Shown here: piece by piece, positions 52,962 to 62,379 of the stretch
How positions within the stretch are numbered: position 1 is the stretch's first letter
Layout: every line of letters starts with the position of its first letter
NCBI RefSeq assembly: GCF_002379085.1
Contig: NZ_NBZW01000001.1
Span: 310,001-374,000, forward strand
Length of the DNA: 64,000 nt
Source of the DNA: Polaromonas sp. AET17H-212
GTDB lineage: Bacteria > Pseudomonadota > Gammaproteobacteria > Burkholderiales > Burkholderiaceae_C
Direction of reading: 5' to 3'
The notes under the pieces: generated by a model
What the model saw: only the letters and a program-made list of their open reading frames with translations
What the model was told of the DNA's origin: nothing
Database searches by the model: none
Position numbers and translations under genes: made by a program

Positions 52962-53996
52962 CTACTGGATTTGATTGTATCCCAGCCCCAGCTGGGCCAG
53001 CGCCGCGGCCAGATCCGCCGGCAGCGGCGCCCTGAACTCGAGGGCTGCGCCGGTGACGGGGTGGGTGAAAGCCAGTCGGCAGGCATGCAGGGCCTGCCGC
53101 GCCATGCCCGCGGCAGGCTTGCCGCCATACACCTCGTCGGCCACCAGCGGATGGCCGATGGAGGCCATGTGCACCCTGATCTGATGCGTCCGGCCGGTCT
53201 GCAGCCGGCAGCGTACCAGGCAAAACGGCCCTTCGTTTTGCAGCAGGTAAAAGCCGGTCGAGGCGGTCTTGCCGGCCGTTTTCTCCAGGTCCACCACCGC
53301 CATGCGCAGGCGATTGCGCGGGTCGCGGCCTATCGGCGCCTCGACCTGGCGCGACTTTGGCCCTTCCCAGGCGCCGTGGGCCAGCGCGATGTATTCGCGG
53401 CTGACACTTCGCTCGGCAATCATGGCCACCAGCTGGTCCATGACCTGGCGCCTGCGCGCCACCACCATGAGGCCGCTGGTGTCCTTGTCCAGCCGGTGCA
53501 CAATGCCCGCGCGCGGCAGCAGGCTGGCCTGGGGATCGCGCGCCAGCAGCCCGTTGAGCAGCGTGCCGCTCCAGTTGCCGGGCGCCGGATGCACCACCAG
53601 GCCGGCCGGTTTGTTGATAACCAGCAGATGCTCGTCCTCAAAAAGAACCTCCAGCGCCATCACCTCCGGCTTGAAGGCCTGGCTTTGCGGCGTGGGCTTG
53701 AGTTCGATCTTGAGGTCGTCGCCGGCCTTGACCTTGGCGGAGACCTTGGTCACCGTGACGCCATTGAGCTGCACCGCGGCCGCCTCGATCAGTTGCTGCA
53801 GATAGCTGCGGGAGAACTCGGGCACAATGCCAGCCAGTGCCCGGTCCAGGCGCGCACCGTGACTCTCCACGGGAACACTGACCTCGCGCAACTCGGCATC
53901 GGCGGCCGTCTCGCCCTCCCCCAGAATGTCATCGGTCAGAGTGCCCGCCGCAGTGGCGCTCGATATAATCAGTTTGCTTTGTACAGAATCAGTCAT
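52962..53996 (-). CDS. rluD: 23S rRNA pseudouridine synthase RluD
   Basis: 344 residues. It forms pseudouridines 1911, 1915 and 1917 in helix 69 of 23S rRNA. The N-terminal S4 domain is at about 45-100 (RLDRALAGIVPEFSRSYLQQ). The catalytic domain has IVHRLDKDTSGLMVVA with the active Asp, and QTGRTHQIRVHMASIGHPL. The start at 53996 gives the normal N-terminus. It is divergent from bamD with only 17 bp between start codons, so the two promoters must overlap the coding 5' ends. This pairing is conserved in proteobacteria. Confidence 0.96.
   Translation of the reverse strand: MTDSVQSKLIISSATAAGTLTDDILGEGETAADAELREVSVPVESHGARLDRALAGIVPEFSRSYLQQLIEAAAVQLNGVTVTKVSAKVKAGDDLKIELKPTPQSQAFKPEVMALEVLFEDEHLLVINKPAGLVVHPAPGNWSGTLLNGLLARDPQASLLPRAGIVHRLDKDTSGLMVVARRRQVMDQLVAMIAERSVSREYIALAHGAWEGPKSRQVEAPIGRDPRNRLRMAVVDLEKTAGKTASTGFYLLQNEGPFCLVRCRLQTGRTHQIRVHMASIGHPLVADEVYGGKPAAGMARQALHACRLAFTHPVTGAALEFRAPLPADLAAALAQLGLGYNQIQ
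53964..53969 (+). promoter_or_regulatory. candidate -10 box for bamD
   Basis: TATAAT lies on the plus strand 45 bp before the bamD ATG, inside the first codons of the divergent rluD gene. No good -35 box is seen 17 bp upstream, so this is tentative. Confidence 0.3.
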
Positions 53997-54013
53997 CAAT
54001 AGGATCAATTGCG

Positions 54014-54835
54014 ATGTTTTCCACCAAATTATCGGTTGTTCCAGCCACACGCCCCGTGGCAGCGGCCATGCTTGTCTGTGCATTCGTCCTTTCGGCATGT
54101 TCTTCCACCGTGAAGGACCCCACGGCCAACTGGAGCCCCAACAAGATTTACACGGAAGCCAGGGACGAAGTGAATTCCGGCGCCTACGACAAGGCTGTCC
54201 CGCTGTTTGAAAAGCTCGAAGGCCGCGCGGCCGGTACACCGCTGGCGCAACAAGCCCAGCTGGAAAAAGCCTATGCCCAGTTCAAGAGCGGCGAGCAGGC
54301 ACAGGCCCTGGCCACGCTGGACCGCTTCATCAAGCTGCACCCGGCCAGCCCGGCAATCGACTATGCCCTGTACCTCAAGGGCCTGGTCAACTTCAATGAA
54401 AACCTGGGCCTGTTCAGCTTCCTGTACAAGCAGGACCTGTCCGAGCGGGACCAGAAGGCCGCCAAGGAATCTTTCGAGTCCTTCAAGGAGCTGGTCAACC
54501 GTTTTCCCGAGTCCAAGTATTCGGCCGACGCACGCCTGCGCATGAACTACATCGTCAACTCCCTGGCCCAGTATGAAGTCCATGTGGCCCGCTACTACTA
54601 CACCCGTGGCGCCTACATCTCGGCCATCAACCGTGCGCAAACCGCGATTGCAGACTACCGCGATGTGCCGGTGCTCGAAGAAGCCTTGTTCATTCTGTAC
54701 AAGTCCTATGACGCCCTCAACATGACCCAGCTGCGTGACGACACCAAACGCGTGATGGAAAGAAGCTTCCCGCAGAGCGAATACCTGTCCAAGGGCTTCA
54801 AGTCGGTGGATGGGCCCTGGTACAAGTTCTGGTAA
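54014..54835 (+). CDS. bamD: outer membrane protein assembly factor BamD
   Basis: 273 residues. Essential lipoprotein of the BAM complex (lipobox LSAC, cysteine at residue 29). Five TPR-like repeats follow: NKIYTEARDEVNSGAYDKAV, LEKAYAQFKSGEQAQALATL, and the conserved ARYYYTRGAYISAINRAQTA. The C-terminus FPQSEYLSKGF is typical. It works with BamB, also in this window. The 3' end overlaps the convergent helicase gene by 38 bp. Confidence 0.96.
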   Translation: MFSTKLSVVPATRPVAAAMLVCAFVLSACSSTVKDPTANWSPNKIYTEARDEVNSGAYDKAVPLFEKLEGRAAGTPLAQQAQLEKAYAQFKSGEQAQALATLDRFIKLHPASPAIDYALYLKGLVNFNENLGLFSFLYKQDLSERDQKAAKESFESFKELVNRFPESKYSADARLRMNYIVNSLAQYEVHVARYYYTRGAYISAINRAQTAIADYRDVPVLEEALFILYKSYDALNMTQLRDDTKRVMERSFPQSEYLSKGFKSVDGPWYKFW

Positions 54836-56804
54836 GCAGATCCAGCCGCTCGTTCAACTCCTCTTCCGACGCGAGGCGCTGCATGGGCGGCAGCGCACGC
54901 AGCAGCCGCTTGCCGTAACCCATGGATGCCAGGCGGCTGTCGCAGACCACCAGCACGCCCTGATCGGTCTCGCGGCGAATCAACCGTCCGGCACCCTGCT
55001 TCAGCGCCACGGCAGCTTCCGGCAGGAAATAGTCGTTGAAAGCACTTTTGCCTTCTGACTCCAGCAGCCGCGACCTGGCCTCCACCATCGGGTCGTTGGG
55101 TGGCGGAAACGGCAGCTTGTCGATGATCACCAGCTGCAGCGCCTCACCCGGCACATCGATGCCTTCCCAGAAGGAGGCGGACGCCACCAGCACACAGCCG
55201 CGTCCGCCATGGCTGTCGGCCTGGCGAAAACGCTCAATCAGGGTCCGCTTGGGCATCGCCCCCTGCACCAGCACCTCGATCTCAGCCGAACTTTCAAAGC
55301 TCGCCTGCAGGGCCTCGCCGATGGCGCGCAAGGCGCGCAAGGTCGTTGTCAGCACCATGGTGCGGCCGCCCAGCCGGCGTGCCCAGTCCGCAGCGGAGGC
55401 CGCCACCGCAGCCGTGTGCGTCGGGTCGCCCGGCTTGGGGAAGTTTCGAGGAACGTAAAACGCCGCCTGGCGCGCATAGTCGAACGGGCTGCCCACCTGC
55501 AACACCGTGGCGCCGGTCAAGCCGCAGGGCTGCGTGAACCAGCTCAGTTGCGCATCGTCGCCCAAGGTGGCCGAGGTGAAGACCCAGGTTTTCGCCGCCG
55601 CTTTGTCGTCGCTGAACACCCTGGCCTGAATGGCCTGGGCGATGTCCAGCGGGGACTCCACCAGCCGCAGCTGGGTGCCCACATCCAGCCAGCGGACACC
55701 GCCGGGCTCGGGGTCAAGGGCAAACGCACGGGCCCGCGCCTCCAGTTCGGCCGCGCGCTCGTGCAGGCGCACGAAATCCGGGGCCATCTCACTGACGGTG
55801 TTCAGGGCCTCACAGGCGCCGGCCAGCGCGGTGCTGACGGCCGCCAGCGCCTGCGCCCATTCGACGGGGGCCAGGCCTTCGGGCGCGGCATCGGTCCAGC
55901 GCAGCTTGCTGCCCGGATAGGCCTTGCCCACACACAGGCGCAGGTCACGCGCGGCATGTTCGGTCGCCCCGGCCAGCGCCTGCCAGTCCAGCAGGCCGCG
56001 CGCCAGCTGCAGCCCGGTGCCCAGCATGTCGCGCGCAAAATCGAGGAGTTGTCCGGTCGACAGGTTTTTCCCGAGAAACTGCACCCCGGTTTCATTGAGC
56101 TGGTGCGCCTCGTCAAAAATCGCAATGCGCACGGTCGGCAGCAGTTCGGCCACGCCAGACTCGCGCACCGCCAGATCCGCAAAAAACAGGTGGTGGTTGA
56201 TCACCACCACGTCGGCCGCCAGCGCTTCACGGCGTGCATGGTTGACGTGGCAGGCGCGAAAGCGTGGGCACTGGGCGCCGAGGCAGTTTTCCCGGGTGGA
56301 GGTCACCCAGGGGATCACTGGTGAACGTTCGTCCAGCCCGGGCAGTTCAGCCAGATCGCCGGTGTCCGTTCCGCGCGCCCACTCCTCCACCTTGGCCAGC
56401 GTGCGAAGCGAGCTACGCTCCGGAAAGTTCGCGTCATGGCGGGCCATCTCCATGCGGTGCAGACAGAGGTAACTGCCGCGCCCCTTGAGCAAGGCGGTGC
56501 TGACCGGCACGCCCAGGGCCTTGACCAGGGCCGGCAGGTCGCGTCCGAACAACTGGTCCTGCAGGGCCTTGGTGGCGGTGGACAGCAGCACCCGCTCGCC
56601 GCTGAGCAGGGCCGGCACCAGGTAAGAGAAGGTTTTTCCGACACCGGTGCTGGCCTCCACCACCAGCGGATACGCGCCTTCGATGGCGCGCGCCACGGCC
56701 AGGGCCATCTCGGTCTGTCCGCTGCGCGGGACAAAATGCTCGGCTGCGCGCGCCAGCACACCTTCGGGGGCAAAAGCCTCCAGAACTTGCGATTCCAGGT
56801 TCAT
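54798..56804 (-). CDS. DinG/YoaA-type ATP-dependent DNA helicase
   Basis: 668 residues, superfamily 2 XPD-like helicase with an Fe-S cluster. Walker A is EASTGVGKTFSY (about 50-61), the DEAH box is FDEAHQLNE, and the C-terminal motif VI is QGAGRLIRRETDQGVL. The cluster cysteines Cys114, Cys174, Cys179 and Cys185 have the 5- and 6-residue spacing of DinG. It probably unwinds R-loops, D-loops or forked DNA in repair. YoaA- and DinG-type proteins are hard to separate here. It overlaps bamD tail-to-tail by 38 bp, and its start overlaps the DUF465 gene stop. Confidence 0.92.
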   Translation of the reverse strand: MNLESQVLEAFAPEGVLARAAEHFVPRSGQTEMALAVARAIEGAYPLVVEASTGVGKTFSYLVPALLSGERVLLSTATKALQDQLFGRDLPALVKALGVPVSTALLKGRGSYLCLHRMEMARHDANFPERSSLRTLAKVEEWARGTDTGDLAELPGLDERSPVIPWVTSTRENCLGAQCPRFRACHVNHARREALAADVVVINHHLFFADLAVRESGVAELLPTVRIAIFDEAHQLNETGVQFLGKNLSTGQLLDFARDMLGTGLQLARGLLDWQALAGATEHAARDLRLCVGKAYPGSKLRWTDAAPEGLAPVEWAQALAAVSTALAGACEALNTVSEMAPDFVRLHERAAELEARARAFALDPEPGGVRWLDVGTQLRLVESPLDIAQAIQARVFSDDKAAAKTWVFTSATLGDDAQLSWFTQPCGLTGATVLQVGSPFDYARQAAFYVPRNFPKPGDPTHTAAVAASAADWARRLGGRTMVLTTTLRALRAIGEALQASFESSAEIEVLVQGAMPKRTLIERFRQADSHGGRGCVLVASASFWEGIDVPGEALQLVIIDKLPFPPPNDPMVEARSRLLESEGKSAFNDYFLPEAAVALKQGAGRLIRRETDQGVLVVCDSRLASMGYGKRLLRALPPMQRLASEEELNERLDLLTRTCTRAHPPT

Positions 56805-57007
56805 CAGGCGGGTTCGGGCGGGTCGAGGGCCAGCTCGAGCTGGGAGATCAGGTCACGCAGCAACAGGCGGCGTTTTTTCAGGCGCCTGAGCATCAACTCG
56901 TCGATCGGTACGGCATGTGCGGTGAGGTCCACCAGGGCATTGAGATCCGCATGTTCGATCTTGAGGTCTATGAGGTGACGCTCCGGGGAGTGCAGGTTGA
57001 AGTCCAA
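56804..57007 (-). CDS. DUF465 (YdcH-like) small protein
   Basis: 67 residues forming two helices. The family hallmark HADLNALVDL and LKKRRLLLRDLISQLE ('LKKxKLxLKDxI') are present. DUF465/YdcH proteins are short coiled-coil proteins without known function. The stop overlaps the helicase start by one base, so the two are co-translated, and both are divergent from the phosphatase gene. Confidence 0.85.
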   Translation of the reverse strand: MDFNLHSPERHLIDLKIEHADLNALVDLTAHAVPIDELMLRRLKKRRLLLRDLISQLELALDPPEPA

Positions 57008-57064
57008 GTTTTTTTATCCGGGCGGGCAGCTTCATCTGATAATACGTCGATTACGGAGATAAAT

Positions 57065-57081
57065 CGAGTCCACATGACTCG
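57065..57081. promoter_or_regulatory. inverted repeat upstream of the PP2C gene
   Basis: CGAGTC-cacat-GACTCG, 6-bp perfect arms, in the 85-bp divergent gap between the DUF465 and phosphatase genes, 12 bp before the phosphatase ATG. Possible operator or leader hairpin. Confidence 0.4.
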
Positions 57082-57092
57082 GCCATTTCAAT

Positions 57093-57851
57093 ATGTCCAA
57101 AGGTTATCGAATTACGGCGTCAACCGGTATCCACAAGGGAGACCGCGACTACCAGCAGGACCAGGTGGCCCTGCTCAGCCACCCGCGCATCGCCGGCTGC
57201 ATGCTCGGCATCGTGGCCGACGGCATGGGCGGCCGAAGCGGTGGGCGCAAGGCGTCCGACCAGGTCATGATGACCGCCAAACAGCTGTTCGAGCGTTATG
57301 CCCCCGACACCGACGATGCGGTGGCCATGCTCAAACAGCTGCTGGAAGAAGCCCACACCGTGATCAAGCTCACGGCCATTTCCGCCGAACAGGAGCCGCA
57401 CAGCACGCTGGCTGCGTTTCTGATCAACCCGGGCGGCGACTGCCACTGGGTCCACGCCGGCGACTCGCGTATTTACCATTTTCGGGGCGCCAAACTGGTC
57501 ACGCGGACCATCGACCACTCGTATGTCCAGACATTGGTGGACAAAGGCGAACTCACCGAGGAAGAAGCCAACGTGCATCCGCAGTCCAACATCTTGATGG
57601 GCTGTCTGGGCACCGAGGAGGCGCCACCGGTGAGCCAGCACTACATTCCCCACCTGGGTCCGGGCGACTCACTGATCGCCTGCAGCGACGGTGTCTGGCA
57701 CTATTTCAGTCCCAGTGAGATGGGCTCCGCCCTGTCGATGTTGTCGCCACGCGAGGCCACCGAATTCCTGATCCAGAAAGCACGGTCGCGGGCTCACGGC
57801 AGCGGCGACAACCTGTCGCTGGTGATCGTCAAGCTTGAGGCACTGGCCTGA
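57093..57851 (+). CDS. PP2C-family Ser/Thr protein phosphatase
   Basis: 252 residues, metal-dependent PP2C/SpoIIE-type phosphatase. All key acid motifs are present: RDYQQDQ near the N-terminus, VADGMGG (Asp43) for metal binding, HAGDSRIYHFRG, CSDGVWHYF and the last GSGDNLSLVIV. It removes phosphate from Ser/Thr, presumably opposing a Hanks-type kinase not present in the window. It is a single soluble domain without sensor or membrane region. It is alone on the plus strand, and its stop is 2 bp from the convergent coiled-coil protein gene. Confidence 0.94.
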   Translation: MSKGYRITASTGIHKGDRDYQQDQVALLSHPRIAGCMLGIVADGMGGRSGGRKASDQVMMTAKQLFERYAPDTDDAVAMLKQLLEEAHTVIKLTAISAEQEPHSTLAAFLINPGGDCHWVHAGDSRIYHFRGAKLVTRTIDHSYVQTLVDKGELTEEEANVHPQSNILMGCLGTEEAPPVSQHYIPHLGPGDSLIACSDGVWHYFSPSEMGSALSMLSPREATEFLIQKARSRAHGSGDNLSLVIVKLEALA

Positions 57852-57853
57852 CC

Positions 57854-58498
57854 TCAGCCAGGGGCGGGCAAGGGCTTGGCCGCCGGTTTCGTCTGCTCGC
57901 GCAGCCTCTGCTCGCGGGTGGCTTTTCTCTCCTGCGCTTCCTGCTGCTTGTCCTTGTAAATCTGGGCCTCTTTGGCACTGGCGGCCTGCTTGTCTGCACG
58001 CGCCTGGGCCCTCTGCTTCGCGCCTTGGTCCTTACCGGCCGCCGCGGCCGCATTGGATGCTTCGTTCTGCTGCAAATCGCTGCGGTCGCTGGCCTTCTGG
58101 CGCGTCCGCTCTTCGCGGGCTTTGGTGGCTTCCAGCGCCGTCGCGCGGCGCTCGGCCGCCTGCCGCTCAGCCTCGGGTGACGATTTTTCCTCGATCTTGC
58201 GAACCTGCTCGGCCGCCTTTTGCCGGCGCTCCTGCTCATTGAGGGCAACTTCCCGTAACTTCAGGTCGGCCATCGCCTCGCGCCGTCTGGGTTTGATGGC
58301 ATTGAGGCAGCTGTTGACAAAAAACTTCTTGTAACAGGCGTCTTCTTCCGCAGCAAACGCCGCCTCCAGGCTGGCGCGCTCGGCGCTGATGCGCTGCCGT
58401 TCGCGTTCGGCGGCGGCCGACACCAACTCATCCTGGGTCTGAGCGCTTGACGCGAAACCCAGGGTGGACAGCAGCAGGAAAAGAAACAGTTTTTTCAT
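57854..58498 (-). CDS. exported coiled-coil protein of unknown function
   Basis: 214 residues. Signal peptide MKKLFLFLLLSTLGFASSAQ, then an almost continuous charged helix rich in Glu, Arg, Ala, Gln (AAAERERQRISAERASLEAA, EQVRKIEEKSSPEAERQAAE). It carries an early DACYKKFFVNSCLNAIKPRRREAM segment whose two cysteines may form a disulfide hairpin. The 'CYxxFxVNxCxxxxRxRRR' segment is a recurring motif in Burkholderiales periplasmic proteins of unknown role. The ATG overlaps the zapE stop by 4 bp. Confidence 0.8.
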   Translation of the reverse strand: MKKLFLFLLLSTLGFASSAQTQDELVSAAAERERQRISAERASLEAAFAAEEDACYKKFFVNSCLNAIKPRRREAMADLKLREVALNEQERRQKAAEQVRKIEEKSSPEAERQAAERRATALEATKAREERTRQKASDRSDLQQNEASNAAAAAGKDQGAKQRAQARADKQAASAKEAQIYKDKQQEAQERKATREQRLREQTKPAAKPLPAPG

Positions 58499-59592
58499 GT
58501 CAGGGTGGTATCCACATTTCTGCGCTCCAGCGCCAAAAACTCGGCAGACTGCATTTCATTGAGCCTGGAAACCGTCCGGGGAAACTCGTGTGCCAGGGGA
58601 CCTTCGGTATATAACGCCTCCGGGGGGACTTCGGCCGACATGATGAGTTTGACACGCCGGTCGTACAACACATCAACCAGCCAGGTAAAGCGCCGCGCCT
58701 CGGATGCCATGCGCACAGGCATGTGCGGCACATTGCTGAGAAGCACCGTGTGAAACTGGGTGGCGATTTCCAGGTAGTCATTTTGCGAACGCGGTCCGCC
58801 GCACAGGGTCTTGAAATCGAACCAGACGACGCCGCCCGCCTTGCGCCTGGCATAGATTTTTCGCGACTCGATGTGCAGCACCGGCGATTCGTCATGGGAC
58901 TCCGCCAGCCGCTGAAAAGTTTCCTCCATCTCCGCGTCGGCCTGCGGCCCCAGCGGCGTGTGGTAGAGCCTGACCTGCTCGAGCGTGCGCCGGCGGTAGT
59001 CGGTCCCGTTGTCCACGCTGATGACTTCAAGGTTCTGCTTGAGCAGCGCTATCGCCGGAAAAATGCGGTCCCGGTGCAGGCCGTTCGGGTAGAGGTCGTC
59101 GGGATGGAAATTGGAGGTGGTGACAAAACCCACGCCATTGTCAAACAGCGCCGCCAGCAGGCGGTGCAGAATCATCGCATCGGTGATGTCGGCGACGTGA
59201 AACTCGTCAAAGCAGATGAGGCGGTAACGTTTGGCAATACGTTTACCCAGCTCGTCGAGCGGGTTGACCGTGCCCTGGAGATCGCGCAGTTCCCGGTGAA
59301 CTTCACGCATGAATTCGTGAAAATGCAGGCGCGTCTTGCGCTTGAGCGGAACCGCGTTGTAAAAGCAGTCCATCAGGAAGCTTTTGCCGCGCCCCACCCC
59401 GCCGTACATGTAAACCCCGCGCGGGATGTCGGGCCGGTTGATCAGCTTCTTGAGCGGATTGGAACGCTTCTCCTTGAACGCCGCCCATTCGGTGGCACAA
59501 CGCTCCAGCGCGTCCACCGCCCGCAACTGGGCGGGGTCACTGGTGTAACCCCGCGTCTTCAGTTCAGACTCGTAATCCGAACGCACCGACAT
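58495..59592 (-). CDS. zapE: cell division ATPase ZapE (AFG1-like)
   Basis: 365 residues. AAA-type ATPase with Walker A GGVGRGKS (64-71), Walker B RLICFDEFHV and the arginine-containing ATSNFHP-like VTTSNFHPDDLYPNGLHRDRFP region (here TTSNFHPDDLYPNGL). ZapE binds FtsZ and modulates the Z-ring late in division or under low oxygen; mitochondrial AFG1 is its homologue. Start at 59592 (MSVRSDYESEL). It follows lpd by 23 bp; the odhA-odhB-lpd-zapE order is common in Betaproteobacteria. Confidence 0.94.
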   Translation of the reverse strand: MSVRSDYESELKTRGYTSDPAQLRAVDALERCATEWAAFKEKRSNPLKKLINRPDIPRGVYMYGGVGRGKSFLMDCFYNAVPLKRKTRLHFHEFMREVHRELRDLQGTVNPLDELGKRIAKRYRLICFDEFHVADITDAMILHRLLAALFDNGVGFVTTSNFHPDDLYPNGLHRDRIFPAIALLKQNLEVISVDNGTDYRRRTLEQVRLYHTPLGPQADAEMEETFQRLAESHDESPVLHIESRKIYARRKAGGVVWFDFKTLCGGPRSQNDYLEIATQFHTVLLSNVPHMPVRMASEARRFTWLVDVLYDRRVKLIMSAEVPPEALYTEGPLAHEFPRTVSRLNEMQSAEFLALERRNVDTTLT

Positions 59593-59615
59593 CGTCAAGG
59601 CTTCGGTGCCGGGAA

Positions 59616-61043
59616 TCAGAAATTCAGCGTCCGCTTGTCGACGGCCAGCGCCGCCTCCTTGGTGGCCTCGCTGAGCGACGGATGGGCATGGCAGATTCTC
59701 GCAATGTCTTCTGCGCTGGCACGGAATTCCATGGCCACAACACATTCGGCGATCAGTTCGCTGGCGAAGGGGCCGACGATGTGCACGCCGAGAATTTCGT
59801 CGGTGGCGGCGTCCGCCAGCATTTTCACCATGCCGGTGGTATCGCCCAGGGCGCGCGCGCGGCCGTTGGCCATGAAGGGGAAGGTGCCGGCCTTGTAGGC
59901 CCGGCCCGCCGCCTTGAGCTGCTCTTCAGTCTGGCCGACCCAGGCAATCTCGGGGTTGGTGTAGATGACCCAGGGAATGGTGTTGAAGTTGACATGGCCG
60001 TGCTGGCCGGCAATGCGCTCGGCCACCGCCACACCCTCTTCTTCCGCCTTGTGCGCCAGCATGGGGCCGCGCACCACATCACCGACGGCCCAGACGTTGG
60101 GCAAGTTGGTTTTGCATTCTTCGTCGACCACGATGGCGCCACGCTCGTCCAGCGCCAGGCCCACGGTTTCCGGCGTCAGGCCGATGGTGTTGGCGGTCCG
60201 GCCGATCGAGACAATCAGCTTGTCGACATCGAGCGTCTGGGCCTCGCCCTTGGCATTGGTCCAGGCGACGGATACGCCTTTTTTGCCGGACTTGATCTCG
60301 CCAACCTTGACGCCGAGCTCGATTTTCAGACCCTGCTTGACAAAGGCCTTGTGCGCTTCCTTGGCGATCTGCTGATCAACAGCCCCCAGGAAGGTGGGCA
60401 GGCCTTCCAGGATGGTCACCTCGGCACCGAGGCGCCGCCAGACCGAGCCCATTTCCAGGCCGATCACGCCGGAGCCGATCAGGCCCAGCTTTTTGGGCAC
60501 GGCACCGATACGCAGGGCGCCATCGTTGGACAGGATATTTTCTTCATCAAAAGGCGCGCCGGGCAAGGCGCGTGCATTCGAACCCGTGGCCACGATGACA
60601 TGTTTGCCGGAGAGGGTTTCCTCGGCGGCTCCCGCCACCTTGATGTCATAAAGACCGTCCTTCGCCGCGACGAAAGAGCCTCGGCCATGGAAGAAGGTGA
60701 CCTTGTTCTTCTTGAACAGGTAGACGATGCCGTCGTTGTTCTGCTTGACGACCGTGTCCTTGCGCGCCAGCATCTTCGCAACGTCCAGGCCCAGGCCCTG
60801 GACCTCGATGCCATGGTCGGCAAAGTGGTGGCTGGCGTGGTCGAAATGTTCCGACGATTGCAGCAAGGCCTTGGACGGAATGCAGCCGATGTTGGTGCAG
60901 GTACCGCCCAGGGCCGGCCCGCCCTTGGCGTTTTTCCACTCGTCGATGCAGGCGACGTTGAAGCCCAGCTGGGCAGCGCGGATGGCGGCAATGTAGCCAC
61001 CGGGACCGCCACCAATGACGATCACGTCGAATTGTTTGGACAT
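59616..61043 (-). CDS. lpdA: dihydrolipoyl dehydrogenase (E3)
   Basis: 475 residues. FAD-dependent enzyme that reoxidises the dihydrolipoyl groups of 2-oxoglutarate dehydrogenase. The FAD-binding [10 protein letters not shown] is at 11-20 and the redox disulfide Cys49/Cys54 in [15 protein letters not shown]. The NAD-binding motif is [15 protein letters not shown] and the catalytic His/Glu pair is in [13 protein letters not shown]. The start at 61043 follows odhB by 10 bp. A second in-frame ATG at 61064 lies inside odhB. Confidence 0.97.
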   Translation of the reverse strand: MSKQFDVIVIGGGPGGYIAAIRAAQLGFNVACIDEWKNAKGGPALGGTCTNIGCIPSKALLQSSEHFDHASHHFADHGIEVQGLGLDVAKMLARKDTVVKQNNDGIVYLFKKNKVTFFHGRGSFVAAKDGLYDIKVAGAAEETLSGKHVIVATGSNARALPGAPFDEENILSNDGALRIGAVPKKLGLIGSGVIGLEMGSVWRRLGAEVTILEGLPTFLGAVDQQIAKEAHKAFVKQGLKIELGVKVGEIKSGKKGVSVAWTNAKGEAQTLDVDKLIVSIGRTANTIGLTPETVGLALDERGAIVVDEECKTNLPNVWAVGDVVRGPMLAHKAEEEGVAVAERIAGQHGHVNFNTIPWVIYTNPEIAWVGQTEEQLKAAGRAYKAGTFPFMANGRARALGDTTGMVKMLADAATDEILGVHIVGPFASELIAECVVAMEFRASAEDIARICHAHPSLSEATKEAALAVDKRTLNF

Positions 61044-61053
61044 GTACGGCTCC

Positions 61054-62325
61054 TTAGATGTCAAACAACAAACGTGCCGGGTCTTCCAGCGCTTCCTTCA
61101 TCGCCACCAGGCCGAGCACGGCTTCGCGGCCGTCGATGATGCGGTGGTCGTAGCTCATGGCGAGGTAGTTCATCGGGCGGATCACGATCTGACCGTTCTC
61201 TACAACGGCGCGGTCCTTGGTGGCATGCACGCCCAGGATGGCCGACTGGGGCGGGTTGATGATCGGGGTCGACAACATGGAGCCGAAGGTTCCACCGTTG
61301 GAAATCGAGAAGGTGCCGCCGGTCATGTCTTCAATGCCCAGCTTGCCGTCCTGTGCTTTTTTCCCGAACTCGGCAATCTTCTTTTCGATGTCGGCAAAAC
61401 TCATCTGGTCGGCATTGCGCAGAATGGGCACCACCAGGCCGCGCGGCGAACCGACGGCGATGCCGATGTCGAAGTAGCCGTGGTAGACGATGTCATTGCC
61501 GTCGACCGACGCATTGATCACCGGAAATTTCTTCAGTGCATGCACGGCGGCTTTCACAAAGAAACTCATGAAGCCGATCTTCACGCCGTGCTCCTTGGTG
61601 AACTGGTCCTGGAACTTCTTGCGCATTTCCATCACCGGCGCCATGTTGACTTCATTGAAGGTGGTCAGGATGGCGTTGGTCGACTGCGATTGCAGCAGGC
61701 GCTCGGCAATACGGGCACGCAGGCGGCTCATGGGCACGCGCTGCTCGGGACGGTCGCCCAGGTCGCGGGCCCTGGTCGGCGCCGCCACTTGAGGCAAGGA
61801 AGTGGTTGGAGCGCCCGTAGGTATTGCGCTGGCAGCTACTGATTTAGGAGCAGATGGGGCACCGCCGGCCACCGCGACTAGCACGTCGCCCTTGGTGACC
61901 CGGCCATCCTTGCCGGTTCCGGGAACCGAGCCGGAAGCCAACTGGTTGTCGGCCATCAGCTTGGCGGCGGCAGGCATCGGCACACCGGCCATGCTGCCAC
62001 CGGAAGCCGCAGGCGCAGCAGCGGGGGCGGAGGCAGTGGCCACAGCCACCGCTGCTGCGGCAGGTGCAGCAGCAGAGGCCTTGCCTTCGGTATCGATTCT
62101 GGCAATCAGCTGTTCGGCCGTGACCGTGCCACCGTCGGCGACCAGGATCTCGGCCAGGACACCGGCGGCAGGCGCGGGCACTTCCAGCACCACCTTGTCG
62201 GTTTCGATCTCGATCAGGATTTCGTCGATGGCGATGGCGTCGCCGACTTTTTTCTTCCACTGCAGCATGGTGGCTTCCGCCACGGATTCGGACAACTGCG
62301 GGACCTTGACTTCTACGATAGCCAT
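61054..62325 (-). CDS. odhB: dihydrolipoyllysine succinyltransferase (E2o)
   Basis: 423 residues. The lipoyl domain (1-77) has Lys44 in ETDKVVLEV as the lipoylation site. An Ala-rich linker is followed by the E1/E3-binding domain (about 108-145: [20 protein letters not shown]), a second linker, and the catalytic core (about 190-423) with [14 protein letters not shown] near the end. It transfers the succinyl group to CoA in the TCA cycle. The second linker ([11 protein letters not shown], around residue 160) coincides with a degenerate dispersed element. It lies 54 bp downstream of odhA. Confidence 0.97.
   Translation of the reverse strand: MAIVEVKVPQLSESVAEATMLQWKKKVGDAIAIDEILIEIETDKVVLEVPAPAAGVLAEILVADGGTVTAEQLIARIDTEGKASAAAPAAAAVAVATASAPAAAPAASGGSMAGVPMPAAAKLMADNQLASGSVPGTGKDGRVTKGDVLVAVAGGAPSAPKSVAASAIPTGAPTTSLPQVAAPTRARDLGDRPEQRVPMSRLRARIAERLLQSQSTNAILTTFNEVNMAPVMEMRKKFQDQFTKEHGVKIGFMSFFVKAAVHALKKFPVINASVDGNDIVYHGYFDIGIAVGSPRGLVVPILRNADQMSFADIEKKIAEFGKKAQDGKLGIEDMTGGTFSISNGGTFGSMLSTPIINPPQSAILGVHATKDRAVVENGQIVIRPMNYLAMSYDHRIIDGREAVLGLVAMKEALEDPARLLFDI
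61798..61851 (-). repeat. dispersed 17-bp-core element, copy 11 (inside odhB linker)
   Basis: Core at 61835-61851, minus strand GCTCCTAAATCAGTAGC, followed by TGCCAGCGC and CGGGCGCTCC. The core is more degenerate than in most copies. It encodes APKSVAA in the interdomain linker of OdhB. Confidence 0.55.
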
Positions 62326-62379
62326 GTGAATTCTTTCGGGTTGTGGGTTCGATGGGGTGCGCCAGCCGGCGCAGCCCTC

